Source of the DNA: Chromatocurvus halotolerans
GTDB lineage: Bacteria > Pseudomonadota > Gammaproteobacteria > Pseudomonadales > Halieaceae
Assembly: GCF_004340525.1 (NCBI RefSeq)
Contig: NZ_SLWX01000003.1
Coordinates: 124,001-188,000 of the forward strand
Direction of reading: 5' to 3'
DNA length: 64,000 nucleotides
Below, one piece after another: positions 15,988 through 25,372 of this stretch. Position numbers and translations under genes: made by a program. Position 1 is the stretch's first letter, and each line of letters starts with the position of its first letter. The notes below the pieces were generated by a model that saw only the letters and a list, made by a program, of their open reading frames with translations, searched no databases and was not told the origin of the DNA.

Positions 15988-16272
15988 GTTTCCGGTGGGT
16001 CGTCGCGCGACCTTTCGACGATCGTGTTCGCCAAGTGTCGTCGGTCGCACAGAGCTGTCGGCCGGTTCGCGCTAGAATAGACAGGAAGCCGCACGATGCA
16101 GTGCCGCGGCAGGCAGCTAATGCCGGATTCAGGCCACTTGCCGGGGAACGCTTTTCTCCACAAGGAGTCTGATCTGCATCGCGTGCCGTAACGGTATCGC
16201 AACACTGCGGGCTTGTGATCTGCGGCCAGCGCGCCGCAGATGTGTTCTATTGGAAAACTGACCGGGAAAACA
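15988..16272. other. Intergenic region before the RND efflux operon
   Basis: 285 bases without a convincing gene or recognisable operator. No TetR or MarR regulator gene adjoins the efflux operon. Confidence 0.4.
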
Positions 16273-17340
16273 ATGAAAAAAGCCATTGCTGCTGTTGTGC
16301 TCGTCGCCGTCGCTGGCGTTGTCGCCTGGCCCAAGGTGTCTCCGCTTCTGTCCGGGGAGACGACGAATACGTCAGACAATGGTGCCCGCAATGGGGCGCC
16401 GGCGGTCAAAACAGTGCGGCTTGAGGCCGCCCCCTTCGAGAGCCGGCTGACCTTCAACGGCACCCTCATCGCAGACAGCTCCATCGACATCAAGAGCGAG
16501 TTGCGCGGCAAGATCGACAACATTGCGTTCACGGATGGTCAGCGAGTCGAAGCGGGCGAACTGATCGTCAGCATCGAGTCGGGCGAGCTCGCCGCCGAAC
16601 TCAGCTCCGTCCGCGAGCAGCTGGCGCTGGCAGAAACCAATGCCGAGCGCCTGCAGAACCTCTTTGCTTCCGGTTCCGTGACGGCGAGTGAACGCGATGA
16701 TGCGGTGAGCCGGCGTGAGGTGCTCAAGGCGGAAGAGCGGCGGCTGGCGGTGCGTCTGGAAAAAACCCAGCTGCTCGCCCCCTTCTCCGGCACCCTGGGT
16801 TTACGCGAGGTCAGCCTCGGGGATCTTATCGAGGCCGATACCCTGATAACCACTCTGCAGACCATCGAAGACCTGAAGGTGGATTTCAGCGTTCCGGAGC
16901 GCTATCAGGCCTTGCTGGAGGTTGGCATGTCACTGAGTTTATGGGTGTCGGGGTATGATCAGCCGTTCAGCGCGAGGGTGCGTGCGATAAGCCCGCGGGT
17001 GGATATCAATACGCGAACCATTATGGTGCGCGCGGATGTGGCCAACGGCGAGCGCAAGTTGCTGCCGGGCAACTATGCGAGGGTAGAGCTGATAAATCGC
17101 GAAGAGGCGGCCCTGCTGGTGCCCAGCGTAGCCGTGCTGCAAAGCCTGGAAGACGTCTCCGTATTCACTGTCCAGGACGGCGTCGCTGTACGCACAGAGG
17201 TAAAAACCGGTGTGCGCAGCGACTCGCATGTGCAGATACTGCAGGGCCTGCAGGCTGGCGACGAGGTCATCACGCAGGGCATACAAAGCGTGCGTGACGG
17301 GCAGCGGGTTGATATTCGCAATGCGGCGGGTACCAGCTGA
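16273..17340 (+). CDS. RND efflux periplasmic adaptor (membrane fusion protein)
   Basis: HlyD/AcrA-type adaptor linking an inner-membrane RND pump to an outer-membrane channel. The 355-residue product has an N-terminal membrane anchor (KKAIAAVVLVAVAGVVAWP), a lipoyl-like half motif (IDNIAFTDGQRVEAGELIVSIES), a short helical hairpin (residues about 110-160), the second lipoyl half (LLAPFSGTLGLREVSLGDLIEA), a beta-barrel domain and a membrane-proximal domain. ATG 16273 is chosen because MKKA starts the anchor; an upstream in-frame start at 16240 adds 11 polar residues. Its stop overlaps the pump start by one base (TGATG). It lacks a lipobox cysteine, unlike AcrA. Confidence 0.9.
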   Translation: MKKAIAAVVLVAVAGVVAWPKVSPLLSGETTNTSDNGARNGAPAVKTVRLEAAPFESRLTFNGTLIADSSIDIKSELRGKIDNIAFTDGQRVEAGELIVSIESGELAAELSSVREQLALAETNAERLQNLFASGSVTASERDDAVSRREVLKAEERRLAVRLEKTQLLAPFSGTLGLREVSLGDLIEADTLITTLQTIEDLKVDFSVPERYQALLEVGMSLSLWVSGYDQPFSARVRAISPRVDINTRTIMVRADVANGERKLLPGNYARVELINREEAALLVPSVAVLQSLEDVSVFTVQDGVAVRTEVKTGVRSDSHVQILQGLQAGDEVITQGIQSVRDGQRVDIRNAAGTS

Positions 17341-20300
17341 TGCGCCTGCATGAACTGAGCATCGAGCGGCCGGTTCTCGCGGTCGTCATGTCCATCATCA
17401 TCATTGTGTTCGGCGTTATCGGCATGCGCGAACTCGCCATCCGGGAATTCCCCCTCGCCGAGCGGCCCATTGTCTCTGTGCAGTCGTCTTACCCGGGCGC
17501 CAACGCCACGGTGGTCGAGAACCAGATCACCGAGCGACTCGAGGAGGAAATCAACTCCGTCTCCGGCATCCGGACCATGACCTCTGTCAGCCGCGAGGGG
17601 CGCAGTACGGTCACGGTGGAGTTCAAGCTGGGGGACGATATCGACCGCGCCGCCAACGATGTCCGCGATCGCGTATCCGCAGCCGTGCGCCGCCTGCCCG
17701 AAGACGCCGAGGCGCCCACTGTCTCCAAGGCGGACGCAGACGGCGACCCCATCATATTTCTGAATGTCCGCAGTGATCAGCGCAGCCTGCTGGATCTGAG
17801 CGCCATAGCCGACAACCTGTTCAAGTCCCGGCTCGAAACGATATCCGGCGTTGGCCAGGTGGATATCTGGGGCTACAAGGAATACTCCATGCGCCTCTGG
17901 CTCAATCCGGACGCGCTGGCCTCGCACGGCCTCACCGCGATCGACGTACGCGAGGCCTTCCGCGGTGCCAATGTCGAGCTGCCAACCGGGCGTATCGAGG
18001 GCGACACCATCGACCTGAATATCCGCACCCTGAGTCGTCTGGGTACCGATCCCGAGGAGTTCAATCAGCGCGTGATCAAGCGCGAGGGCGATCGTGTGGT
18101 GCGTTTCCGTGACGTCGGCTACGCCGAGCTCGGGCCACTGAATGAACGCACCGTGCTCAGGCGCAACGGCGTGACCATGGTGGGCGTGGTGTTGCGGCCC
18201 CAGAGCGGGGCGAACCAGATCGCGATTGCCGACGAGTTCTACCGCCGTCTCGAGTTGATCAAGCGCGACCTGCCGGCGGATGTCGATGTCGCTATCGGCT
18301 TCGATACCAGCACTTTCATTCGAGCGAGTATTACCGAGGTCATCCAGACGCTGCTGGTGGCGCTGCTGCTGGTGTGCGCGACGATCTTTGTCTTCCTGCG
18401 GGAGTGGCGCACCACGCTGATCCCCATCGTTACCATTCCCATTGCCCTCACCGGCACGTTCTTCGTGCTTTACGTTGCCGGCTTCTCGATCAATGTACTC
18501 ACCCTGCTCGGGATGGTGCTGGCCATCGGCCTGGTCGTGGATGACGCGATTGTCGTGGTCGAGAACATCTACAAGCGGATCGAGCGCGGTGAGTCGCCGC
18601 GCCAGGCAGGCGTCGACGGGGTCAGGGAGATCTTCTTCGCCATCATTGCAACCACCCTGTCGTTGGTGGCGGTGTTTGCACCGCTGATTTTCCTCGGCGG
18701 TCTCACTGGCGTCCTGTTCCGGGAGTTCGGCGTCACGCTGGCAGCAGCGGTGGTGATTTCCTCGTTTGTGGCGCTGACGCTGGCACCCATGCTGTGCAGC
18801 CGTTTTCTCAAGAACCGGGCACGTCATCCGGCGTTCTACCGGGCAACGGAGCCAATGTTCCAGAATATGGCGAATGTCTATCGCCGGTCGCTGCAGGGCT
18901 TTCTGGCGCGGCGCTGGATGGCGCCGGTGATTCTCCTGAGCTGTCTGGCGATACTGGTGGTCATCTATCGCAGCCTGCCTGAGGAACTCGCACCGCTTGA
19001 GGATCGCGATATGCTCGTGGTTCAGACCAAGGGGCCGCAGGGCGCCGGGTACGATTACATGTATGAGGCGATGAACGAAGTGGATGCGGCGATAAAGGCC
19101 GCTATCCCCGACGCCCTCGACGCTTCCATTTCCGTGACATCGCCCGGCTTCGGTGCCTCTACAACCACGAACACCGGTTTCTCCCGGGTGATCCTCAAGC
19201 CTGCCGCCGAGCGTGAACAAAGTCAGGACGAACTCGCGGGCATCGTGGCGCGGGCACTGGCCAACGTCAGCTCCGTGCAGGCGTCGGTTCGCCAGCCCCA
19301 GACCATCAATACAGGGGGCGGGCGTGGATTGCCGGTGCAGTTTGTGGTGCAGAGCACTGATATTGAGAAAGTGCGCAAGATCATTCCGGATTTTCTTGCC
19401 CGGGCGCGCGAGCATCCGGCCTTCAGCTTCGTCGACGTTGACATGCTGTTCAACCAGCCGGAGCTGGTGCTGGATATCGATCGTGAGCGGGCGGATGCCA
19501 TTGGCGTTGATGTTGCCCAGATCGCCGATGTCGTGCAGGCCTCCCTGAGCGGTCAGCGCTATGGCTACTTTCTCCGCGACGGTGAACAGTTCGAAATCAT
19601 CGGGCAGTTCCTGCGCGAGGCGCGCAACGATCCGCTCGACCTGTCGCGGCTGCAGGTTCGCTCTGGCGACGGCACGCTCATGCCGGCCGAAAACTTCGTC
19701 ACCGTGCGCGAACAGACATCGGCCCCGGTGCTGTTCCGTTTCAACCGCTTCTCCGCAGCCACGTTCTCGGCGAACCTCTCGGATGGGACCTCACTTGGTG
19801 ACGGCATTCGGGCGATGCAGGAAATCGCGGACGACGTGCTGGACGACACCTTCAACACGGAGCTGGCCGGGCAGTCGCGGGAATTCGCCGATACCGGCAG
19901 CAGCCTGCTGTTTGTCTTCGTTCTTGCGCTGCTGCTGATCTACCTGGTGCTGTGTGCCCAGTTTGAAAGTTTCCGCGATCCACTGGCAATCATGCTGACC
20001 GTTCCCATGGCGATAACCGGGGGCCTCGTTGCCCTCTGGTATTTCGGCCAGACGCTGAATATCTTCTCCCAGATCGGCCTTATCATGCTTATTGGTCTGG
20101 TCACGAAGAACGGTATTCTTATCGTCGAGTTCGCCAACCAGCGTCGCGCAGCCGGATTGTCCGTCGCGGAGGCCGTCGAGGACGCGGCAGCGGCGCGATT
20201 CCGACCCATTCTCATGACGACGCTCTCCACGGTGCTTGGTACCCTGCCGATTGCGCTTGCGCTGGGAGCGGGTGCCCAGAGCCGGGTGCCGCTGGGTCTT

Positions 20301-20468
20301 GCGGTGATTGGCGGCATGTTGCTGGGGTCGTTTCTGTCGCTGTACGTGGTGCCGGCAGCCTACCGTGCCATAGCATCGCGCGCGCCCGTCACCGACGCTG
20401 TAACGCCGACAGAGCCGGCCGAACGCCAGGCTGGCGATCCGCTGCCCGAGGTTCAGCCCGCCGGTTGA
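17340..20468 (+). CDS. RND multidrug efflux permease, HAE1/AcrB-like
   Basis: Proton-driven trimeric pump of 1042 residues, with the twelve-helix architecture and two large periplasmic loops of HAE1 transporters. TM1 is VLAVVMSIIIIVFGVIGM. The proton-relay aspartates lie in TM4 (GLVVDDAIVVVENI, about residue 400), and the TM6-proximal FREFGVTLAAAVVISSFVALTLAPM is typical. The second half repeats the pattern (IGLVTKNGILIVEFANQ). GRGLPVQFVVQ is characteristic of MexF/AcrB-type distal pocket loops. Together with the adaptor it would need an external TolC-like channel, which is not encoded here. Confidence 0.93.
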   Translation: MRLHELSIERPVLAVVMSIIIIVFGVIGMRELAIREFPLAERPIVSVQSSYPGANATVVENQITERLEEEINSVSGIRTMTSVSREGRSTVTVEFKLGDDIDRAANDVRDRVSAAVRRLPEDAEAPTVSKADADGDPIIFLNVRSDQRSLLDLSAIADNLFKSRLETISGVGQVDIWGYKEYSMRLWLNPDALASHGLTAIDVREAFRGANVELPTGRIEGDTIDLNIRTLSRLGTDPEEFNQRVIKREGDRVVRFRDVGYAELGPLNERTVLRRNGVTMVGVVLRPQSGANQIAIADEFYRRLELIKRDLPADVDVAIGFDTSTFIRASITEVIQTLLVALLLVCATIFVFLREWRTTLIPIVTIPIALTGTFFVLYVAGFSINVLTLLGMVLAIGLVVDDAIVVVENIYKRIERGESPRQAGVDGVREIFFAIIATTLSLVAVFAPLIFLGGLTGVLFREFGVTLAAAVVISSFVALTLAPMLCSRFLKNRARHPAFYRATEPMFQNMANVYRRSLQGFLARRWMAPVILLSCLAILVVIYRSLPEELAPLEDRDMLVVQTKGPQGAGYDYMYEAMNEVDAAIKAAIPDALDASISVTSPGFGASTTTNTGFSRVILKPAAEREQSQDELAGIVARALANVSSVQASVRQPQTINTGGGRGLPVQFVVQSTDIEKVRKIIPDFLARAREHPAFSFVDVDMLFNQPELVLDIDRERADAIGVDVAQIADVVQASLSGQRYGYFLRDGEQFEIIGQFLREARNDPLDLSRLQVRSGDGTLMPAENFVTVREQTSAPVLFRFNRFSAATFSANLSDGTSLGDGIRAMQEIADDVLDDTFNTELAGQSREFADTGSSLLFVFVLALLLIYLVLCAQFESFRDPLAIMLTVPMAITGGLVALWYFGQTLNIFSQIGLIMLIGLVTKNGILIVEFANQRRAAGLSVAEAVEDAAAARFRPILMTTLSTVLGTLPIALALGAGAQSRVPLGLAVIGGMLLGSFLSLYVVPAAYRAIASRAPVTDAVTPTEPAERQAGDPLPEVQPAG

Positions 20469-20487
20469 AATCGGTGACGCTGGCGGA

Positions 20488-22284
20488 TCAGGTCGCGGCG
20501 TCGTTGATCACCTGCAGAAAGGCGTCGCCATATTTTTCCTGCTTGCGCGTGCCCACTCCTGGCAGTTTCCCGAAGGCCGCCATGGATCGCGGACGCTGCA
20601 GGCACATGGCCTGCAGCGTACTGTCGTGGAATATGATGTACGGCGGTATGCCCTGTTCCTCGGCGAGTTGACGCCGGCACTCGCGCAGCGCTTCCCACAG
20701 TGTGATGTCGATATCCTCCGGCAGCGTCTGCCGGGTTTTCTGGCGTGTGTTCGTCGCCGGGCTGCTGTCCTTGCGCAGGGCGAGCGATTCCTCGCCCTTC
20801 AGCAGCGGACGCGCTTTTTCCTGCAGTCTGAGCGCGCCGTAGCGCTCCATATCCACACTCAGGTAGCCGCGCGCCACGAGCTGGCGAAAGACCGAACGCC
20901 ACGGGTTGGCCCCGAGGTCGGCTCCGATGCCGAATACACCGAGCCGGTGATGATCGAGCTGCAGTACCCGCTCGTTTTCCAGGCCGCGCAGGACGTCGAT
21001 CACATGGCTGACGCCAAAGCGTTGCCCCGTGCGGTATACGGCGCTGAGGGCCTTCTGGGCGGCCTCGGTGCCATCCCAGGTTTCCACCGGCTGCAGGCAG
21101 GTGTCGCAGTTGCCGCAGGGATCACTAAGGGTATCGCCGAAATAGTGCAGCAGCGCCTGGCGCCGGCAGCTGGTGATTTCGCACAGCCCGAGCATGGCGT
21201 TCAGTCGCTGCTGTTCCGCGCGCTTGTGCTCTTCGCTGCCGGCGGAGTTGTCCATCATCTGGCGCAGCTTGATGATGTCCTGCAGGCCGTATACCAGCCA
21301 GGCGTTGGCGGGCAGGCCGTCACGACCGGCGCGGCCGGTTTCCTGGTAGTAGGCCTCCACGGTTTTCGGCAGGTCAAGGTGGGCGACAAATCGTACGTCG
21401 GGCTTGTCGATTCCCATGCCGAAGGCGATGGTGGCGACAATGACCAGACCTTCCTCACGCAGGAAGCGTGACTGGTTTGCTGAACGTTCCGCCGCCGGCA
21501 GACCGGCGTGGTAAGGCAGTGCCGGTATGCCCTCTTCCTGCAGCCAGCGCGCCGTTTCCTCGACTTTTCGCCGCGACAGGCAGTAAACGATGCCGGCATC
21601 CCCGGCATGCTCGCTGCGCAGAAAGGCCAGCAGCTGCTGGCGCGGATTCTGCTTGAGCGCGATGCGGTAGCGGATGTTGGGTCGGTCGAAGCCGGCGATA
21701 TAGTGCCGGGCATCCTCCAGATCAAGCCGGATGGCTATCTCCCGACGTGTGCGGGCGTCCGCTGTGGCGGTGAGAGCGATGCGTGGCACATCGGGGAAGC
21801 GCTCGTGCAGCAGGTTCAGCTGCAGGTAGTCGGCGCGGAAGTCGTGCCCCCACTGTGACACACAGTGTGCTTCATCTATTGCGAACAGCGCGATATCGCA
21901 GCGCAACAGCAGGTCCAGGGTGCGCGGCTGCACGAGACGCTCGGGCGCCACGTACAGCAGATCGAGCTGGCCACCCTGCAGGGCGCTCTCCACCTCCCGG
22001 ACCTGTTGGCTGTCGAGGCTCGAATTGAGAAATGCGGCGTTCACACCGAGTTCGCGCAGGCCGTCAACCTGATCCTGCATGAGGGCAATCAGCGGCGAGA
22101 CGACCACCCCGCAGCCGCGGCGGACCAGGGAGGGAATCTGGTAGCAGAGTGATTTTCCGCCGCCGGTCGGCATGATTACCAGCGCGTCGCGGCCATTGAT
22201 GACGCCGTCGATAATCGCATCCTGGGGCTCGCGGAAGGTTTCGTAGCCGAATACGGCGCGCAGTGTTTCGAGTGCGGCTGTCAT
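20488..22284 (-). CDS. recQ: ATP-dependent DNA helicase RecQ
   Basis: 3'-5' superfamily 2 helicase in recombination and replication-fork repair. In the 598-residue product, motif 0 is FREPQ, Walker A is [11 protein letters not shown], Walker B is DEAH ([17 protein letters not shown]), and motif VI is [11 protein letters not shown] RecQ-Ct zinc-binding set (CEITSCRRQ...CGNCDTC), a winged helix and a C-terminal HRDC domain ([20 protein letters not shown]) follow. The length matches E. coli RecQ. It is convergent with the RND operon, with only 19 bases between the stops. Confidence 0.96.
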   Translation of the reverse strand: MTAALETLRAVFGYETFREPQDAIIDGVINGRDALVIMPTGGGKSLCYQIPSLVRRGCGVVVSPLIALMQDQVDGLRELGVNAAFLNSSLDSQQVREVESALQGGQLDLLYVAPERLVQPRTLDLLLRCDIALFAIDEAHCVSQWGHDFRADYLQLNLLHERFPDVPRIALTATADARTRREIAIRLDLEDARHYIAGFDRPNIRYRIALKQNPRQQLLAFLRSEHAGDAGIVYCLSRRKVEETARWLQEEGIPALPYHAGLPAAERSANQSRFLREEGLVIVATIAFGMGIDKPDVRFVAHLDLPKTVEAYYQETGRAGRDGLPANAWLVYGLQDIIKLRQMMDNSAGSEEHKRAEQQRLNAMLGLCEITSCRRQALLHYFGDTLSDPCGNCDTCLQPVETWDGTEAAQKALSAVYRTGQRFGVSHVIDVLRGLENERVLQLDHHRLGVFGIGADLGANPWRSVFRQLVARGYLSVDMERYGALRLQEKARPLLKGEESLALRKDSSPATNTRQKTRQTLPEDIDITLWEALRECRRQLAEEQGIPPYIIFHDSTLQAMCLQRPRSMAAFGKLPGVGTRKQEKYGDAFLQVINDAAT

Positions 22285-22480
22285 GGCGCGAGTATACCCT
22301 GTGCCTGCCCGCGAGTGGTCATCGACATCGCTCTTGCAGACCTTGTGTGCTGGTCACTGACGTGCCTCTGCGGAGATCGTTTCCCAGTGTGCTAGATTAT
22401 CAGTTTTGCGGCACCGACGACCCGCCGGAGGCATCGACGGGGGTGCATGATGGGTCAACCGAAGAACTCAGAGGGTTTCC

Positions 22481-23707
22481 ATGACAGATCAACACTGCGT
22501 CATTATCGGCGCCAGTCACGCGGCTGCCAGTATGGCTGCGACGCTCAGGCAGGAAGGCTGGGAGGGCTCTATCACGATGGTGGGAGAAGAGGCGCATCCC
22601 CCATACCATCGCCCGCCCCTCTCGAAGGCCGCTCTGATCGGTGACAAGGACGCAGCCTCGCTGGCCATTCGCCCGCGGGATTTCTACGACGCCCAGGGGA
22701 TAGTCCTGCGCCTGGGAGTGCGGGCAGAGAGCATCGATCGGCAGGCGCAGCGTGTTGCCTTGAGCGACGGCAGCAGCCTGGCCTACACGCGACTCGCACT
22801 GATGACCGGCGCCCTGCCGCGTCGTATCAGCCTGCCCGGCAGTGACCTGAGTGGCGTGCATTATCTCCGTGACATGCGCGACGTCGATGCGATAAGGGCC
22901 GGGTTGAAGCCAGGCAGCTCGGCGGTGATCGTCGGTGGCGGATATATCGGCCTGGAAACCGCAGCGTCGCTGCGCTCGGCGGGGATGCAGGTCACCGTGC
23001 TTGAGGCGATGTCGCGGGTCCTGCAGCGCGTCACCGCCCCGGAGGTCTCCGCGTTCTTCACCCGGGTACACGAGGAAGAGGGGGTGACTGTCGTGACGGA
23101 TACGACCGTCAGCGCATTTCATGGGGAGGGTACCCTGACCGGCGTCACCTGCAGCGACGGCCGTGAATTTGCGGCGGACCTGGCGATTGTCGGTGTCGGC
23201 GTGGTGCCCGACACGTCGCTGGCGGAAGCCGCCGGCCTTGAGATCAATGACGGCATCGTCGTCGACGAATTCGCGCGAACCTCGGATACCCACATCGTGG
23301 CGGCGGGCGACTGCACGCGTCACTACAATCCGGTGTACGATCGCTGGCTACGTCTTGAATCTGTCCAGAATGCCAACGAGCAGGCGCGCACCGCTGCGAA
23401 GACTGTGGCGGGCAACCCTGTCGCCTATCACGCGCTCCCGTGGTTCTGGTCGGATCAGTACGATATCAAGCTACAGATTGCGGGGCTTTCTGCCGGTTAC
23501 GATGAGGTGGTGGTGCGTGGAGATATCGCTCAGGGCCGCAGTTTCAGCCTGTTTTACCTGTCCGGCGGGCGGCTTGTTGCCGCGGATGCCATTAACCGGC
23601 CCCGGGATTTCATGGCTGCCAAACGCGCTGTCCTTGACGGCTCCAGACCGGCGCCGGCAGCGCTCGCGGACGAGTCGCTGGAGTTGAAAGCTGTGTTCGA
23701 GGGTTGA
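22481..23707 (+). CDS. Ferredoxin/rubredoxin reductase-type FAD oxidoreductase
   Basis: NAD(P)H-dependent flavoprotein of the putidaredoxin/ferredoxin reductase family (BphA4, CamA, ThcD), 408 residues. It has an N-terminal FAD motif (CVIIGASHAAASMAATLR), the PPYHRPPLSK signature after the second strand, the NAD-binding motif (AVIVGGGYIGLETAASLR) and the second FAD site (THIVAAGDCTRH), with a C-terminal reductase domain. Such enzymes feed electrons to ferredoxins serving P450s or oxygenases. No ferredoxin is adjacent; the P450 at 4421 is the only obvious client in the window, a speculative link. Confidence 0.85.
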   Translation: MTDQHCVIIGASHAAASMAATLRQEGWEGSITMVGEEAHPPYHRPPLSKAALIGDKDAASLAIRPRDFYDAQGIVLRLGVRAESIDRQAQRVALSDGSSLAYTRLALMTGALPRRISLPGSDLSGVHYLRDMRDVDAIRAGLKPGSSAVIVGGGYIGLETAASLRSAGMQVTVLEAMSRVLQRVTAPEVSAFFTRVHEEEGVTVVTDTTVSAFHGEGTLTGVTCSDGREFAADLAIVGVGVVPDTSLAEAAGLEINDGIVVDEFARTSDTHIVAAGDCTRHYNPVYDRWLRLESVQNANEQARTAAKTVAGNPVAYHALPWFWSDQYDIKLQIAGLSAGYDEVVVRGDIAQGRSFSLFYLSGGRLVAADAINRPRDFMAAKRAVLDGSRPAPAALADESLELKAVFEG

Positions 23708-23836
23708 TCGGCGGCGCAGTGCAGGCCAAGTTTTCTCTTGGTATGGTCCAGAAAGGCGGGTATAACCGTACCGAGCATGTGTCTATGCAGTCCGGACACA
23801 CCTAATCCAGACATTCACTGCAGGGGAGACAGCACC

Positions 23837-24370
23837 ATGAAGCAGGATCAACCGATTACGCAACGCCGTCGTTTTCTTACGCTGATGGGCGGCGGTGCCG
23901 TCATGCTGCCGTTTGCGGGCCTCGTTGCCTGCTCCAGCGAGGAGCCGTCTGCACCGACGATCGCGGCCAGCGCTGAAGATGCACCGGCCACCCGACCGGA
24001 TCCGGCAACGCCATCGGCCGACACCGCCAATGAAGCGATGTCTGAGACGGCAGAGCCCGAGGCTGCCACCCAGCAGGCGGCTGCTGAGAGCGAGCAGATG
24101 GCACAGAATGATGCTGGCGGCTCCGGCGACAGTGGCGGTTTGCCGCAGCTGAGTGAAGACGATACGCAGGCGAAGTCACTGAACTACAAGCACATCGCAA
24201 GCGATGTCGATCCGAGCAAGAACCCCCGCTACAAGGAAGGTCAGGCGTGCTCCAACTGCCAGGTGTATCAGGGCAAGGACGGTGATGACTGGGGTCCCTG
24301 TGCGATCTTTGCCGGCAAGGCGGTCAAGGCAACCGGCTGGTGCACAGCCTACGCGCCGGTGAGTGCCTGA
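23837..24370 (+). CDS. High-potential iron-sulfur protein (HiPIP) with Tat/lipobox signal
   Basis: Periplasmic 4Fe-4S electron carrier. The 177-residue product has a twin-arginine signal (QRRRFLTLMGGG) ending in a lipobox-like LVAC, so Cys32 could be lipidated. An Ala/Glu/Gln-rich linker of about 85 residues follows, then a HiPIP domain with the four cluster ligands at Cys138, Cys141, Cys155 and Cys169 in the usual CxxC...GPC...GWC order. GGGGAGA precedes the ATG at 23837. A membrane-tethered HiPIP on a flexible arm could shuttle electrons between a bc1 complex and a terminal oxidase or cytochrome. Most HiPIPs are soluble, so the anchor is unusual. Confidence 0.85.
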   Translation: MKQDQPITQRRRFLTLMGGGAVMLPFAGLVACSSEEPSAPTIAASAEDAPATRPDPATPSADTANEAMSETAEPEAATQQAAAESEQMAQNDAGGSGDSGGLPQLSEDDTQAKSLNYKHIASDVDPSKNPRYKEGQACSNCQVYQGKDGDDWGPCAIFAGKAVKATGWCTAYAPVSA

Positions 24371-24400
24371 CCTGCAGGTATCACTGCCGTCCGTGGCCCT

Positions 24401-24967
24401 CTAGGAGAACCAGCTGATCTGCGGAAAATAGCCGTCGACTGCCATGGCAAGATAGAGAACGAAGAGGGCCGCGCTGAGATAGAGTCGGCGCAGGGCGTAT
24501 AGCGCGACGGCTGCACTGTCGATAACCATCCAGTACAGCCAGTTCTCGTGGACATAGGCAAGCATCAGCCAGGTCGCTATCAGGCTGAAGACAGTCGTGA
24601 AGGCGTCCAGCCATGGCGTGTGTGCAAGCGGGTTCTGGCTCAGCAGGTAACCGACAGCAGCCGTCGCAACGGCGCCCGTCAGCAGCCAGGGGAGGTGCTC
24701 GGCCAGCGGCCAGCTGACAATGCGCCAGTCGTCGCCGGTGGCAAGCAGGCCGTACACGGCCATCCCGACGTAAAACACATGCAGTGCGCTTTCGGCAAAG
24801 ATGTGTTTTCGCCAGCAGAGGATTGCAAACAGCACCGAGCCAAAGAAAGCGGCCACATAGCACACTGGCACGGCGCCGCGCAGATACAGCAGCGTGAAGG
24901 CAATGCTGAAACCGACCGCTGCAATCTCCAGCGTCGCATCAGTCGATCCGCGGTGTATCAAACGCAT
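24401..24967 (-). CDS. PnuC-family vitamin transporter (possibly thiamine, PnuT-like)
   Basis: A 188-residue inner-membrane protein with about seven hydrophobic helices. The family fingerprint is at the C-terminal half: WLYWMVIDSAAVALYALRRLYLSAALFVLYL, typical of PnuC, which moves nicotinamide riboside by facilitated diffusion. The related PnuT and PnuX move thiamine and riboflavin. It overlaps by 29 bases a small gene resembling YkoF/DUF77 thiamine-binding proteins, which tips the guess toward thiamine. ATG 24967 is the last in-frame ATG before the first helices. No TPP riboswitch was recognised upstream, so the substrate remains open. Confidence 0.72.
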   Translation of the reverse strand: MRLIHRGSTDATLEIAAVGFSIAFTLLYLRGAVPVCYVAAFFGSVLFAILCWRKHIFAESALHVFYVGMAVYGLLATGDDWRIVSWPLAEHLPWLLTGAVATAAVGYLLSQNPLAHTPWLDAFTTVFSLIATWLMLAYVHENWLYWMVIDSAAVALYALRRLYLSAALFVLYLAMAVDGYFPQISWFS

Positions 24968-25199
24968 CCCTGTTGAGAAATTTGGCGACAAAAATACAGG
25001 TGTCGTCGCCGGCATTGAAATCACGCGTGGCGTCACGCAGAAGGTCAAAGACAGTGTCGTGATCACCGCTGATGAGCGTGCTCATGCCGCCAGTCTGCAG
25101 GCGCAATTCAGGGTGCTCGCGCAGCCGGCGGATAAAGTCGATCACGCGCTGCTCGTAGGCGCGGGTGAGCGGGTAGAAACTCAGCTCAACAGTCAGCAT
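24939..25199 (-). CDS. Small YkoF/DUF77-like protein, putative thiamine or HMP-binding
   Basis: An 86-residue ferredoxin-fold-like protein: MLTVELSFYPL strand, a helix YEQRVIDFIRRLREHP, the strand LRLQTGGMSTLISGD, a helix DTVFDLLRDATRD, and the strand TCIFVAKFLNR. This pattern matches the YkoF/MTH1187 group that binds thiamine-type ligands. It overlaps the pnuC-like gene, consistent with a vitamin uptake pair. AGGGAG lies about 12 bases before the ATG. Its leader contains an intrinsic terminator. The family call is from fold pattern only. Confidence 0.6.
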   Translation of the reverse strand: MLTVELSFYPLTRAYEQRVIDFIRRLREHPELRLQTGGMSTLISGDHDTVFDLLRDATRDFNAGDDTCIFVAKFLNRDAFDTPRID

Positions 25200-25227
25200 A
25201 TTCTGGCGGCACTCCCTGGCCGTGTCG

Positions 25228-25266
25228 AAAAAAGTCCGGGTAGGATCGGACTGCGCTCGCTACCCG
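25228..25266 (-). promoter_or_regulatory. Terminator/antiterminator (attenuator-like) leader of the YkoF-PnuC pair
   Basis: Reading the minus strand, AGTCCG (25247-25252) pairs with CGGACT (25233-25238), followed by six T (25228-25233): a compact intrinsic terminator 30 bases before the start codon. An alternative 7-bp stem pairs CGGGTAG (25260-25266) with CTACCCG (25237-25243) and would disrupt it. No minus-strand gene lies upstream whose transcript this could end, so control by premature termination is likely. The ligand-sensing part, if any, was not identified. Confidence 0.5.
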
Positions 25267-25286
25267 AAGCCCTTGTGCGGGGACGG

Positions 25287-25345
25287 TCGAAAACCGGCTC
25301 AATGGCGCCTATACTTCGCGCTGCCTGGTGGTGCGCCACACCACC
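25287..25345 (+). promoter_or_regulatory. Promoter and 5' hairpin of the peroxiredoxin gene
   Basis: TCGAAA (-35, 25287-25292), a 17-base spacer and TATACT (-10, 25310-25315) predict a start near 25321. The transcript would begin almost at once with a perfect 7-bp stem, GGTGGTG (25327-25333) with CACCACC (25339-25345), of the kind that protects mRNA 5' ends. Confidence 0.5.
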
Positions 25346-25372
25346 GCATACGCGAAATACAGGAGATTCACC

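Noticed and set aside
17073-19415. A 780-codon minus-strand open frame opposite the RND genes
   Set aside because: His/Asp/Gln-rich composition typical of the antisense of a high-G+C gene; the plus-strand RND permease is unmistakable.
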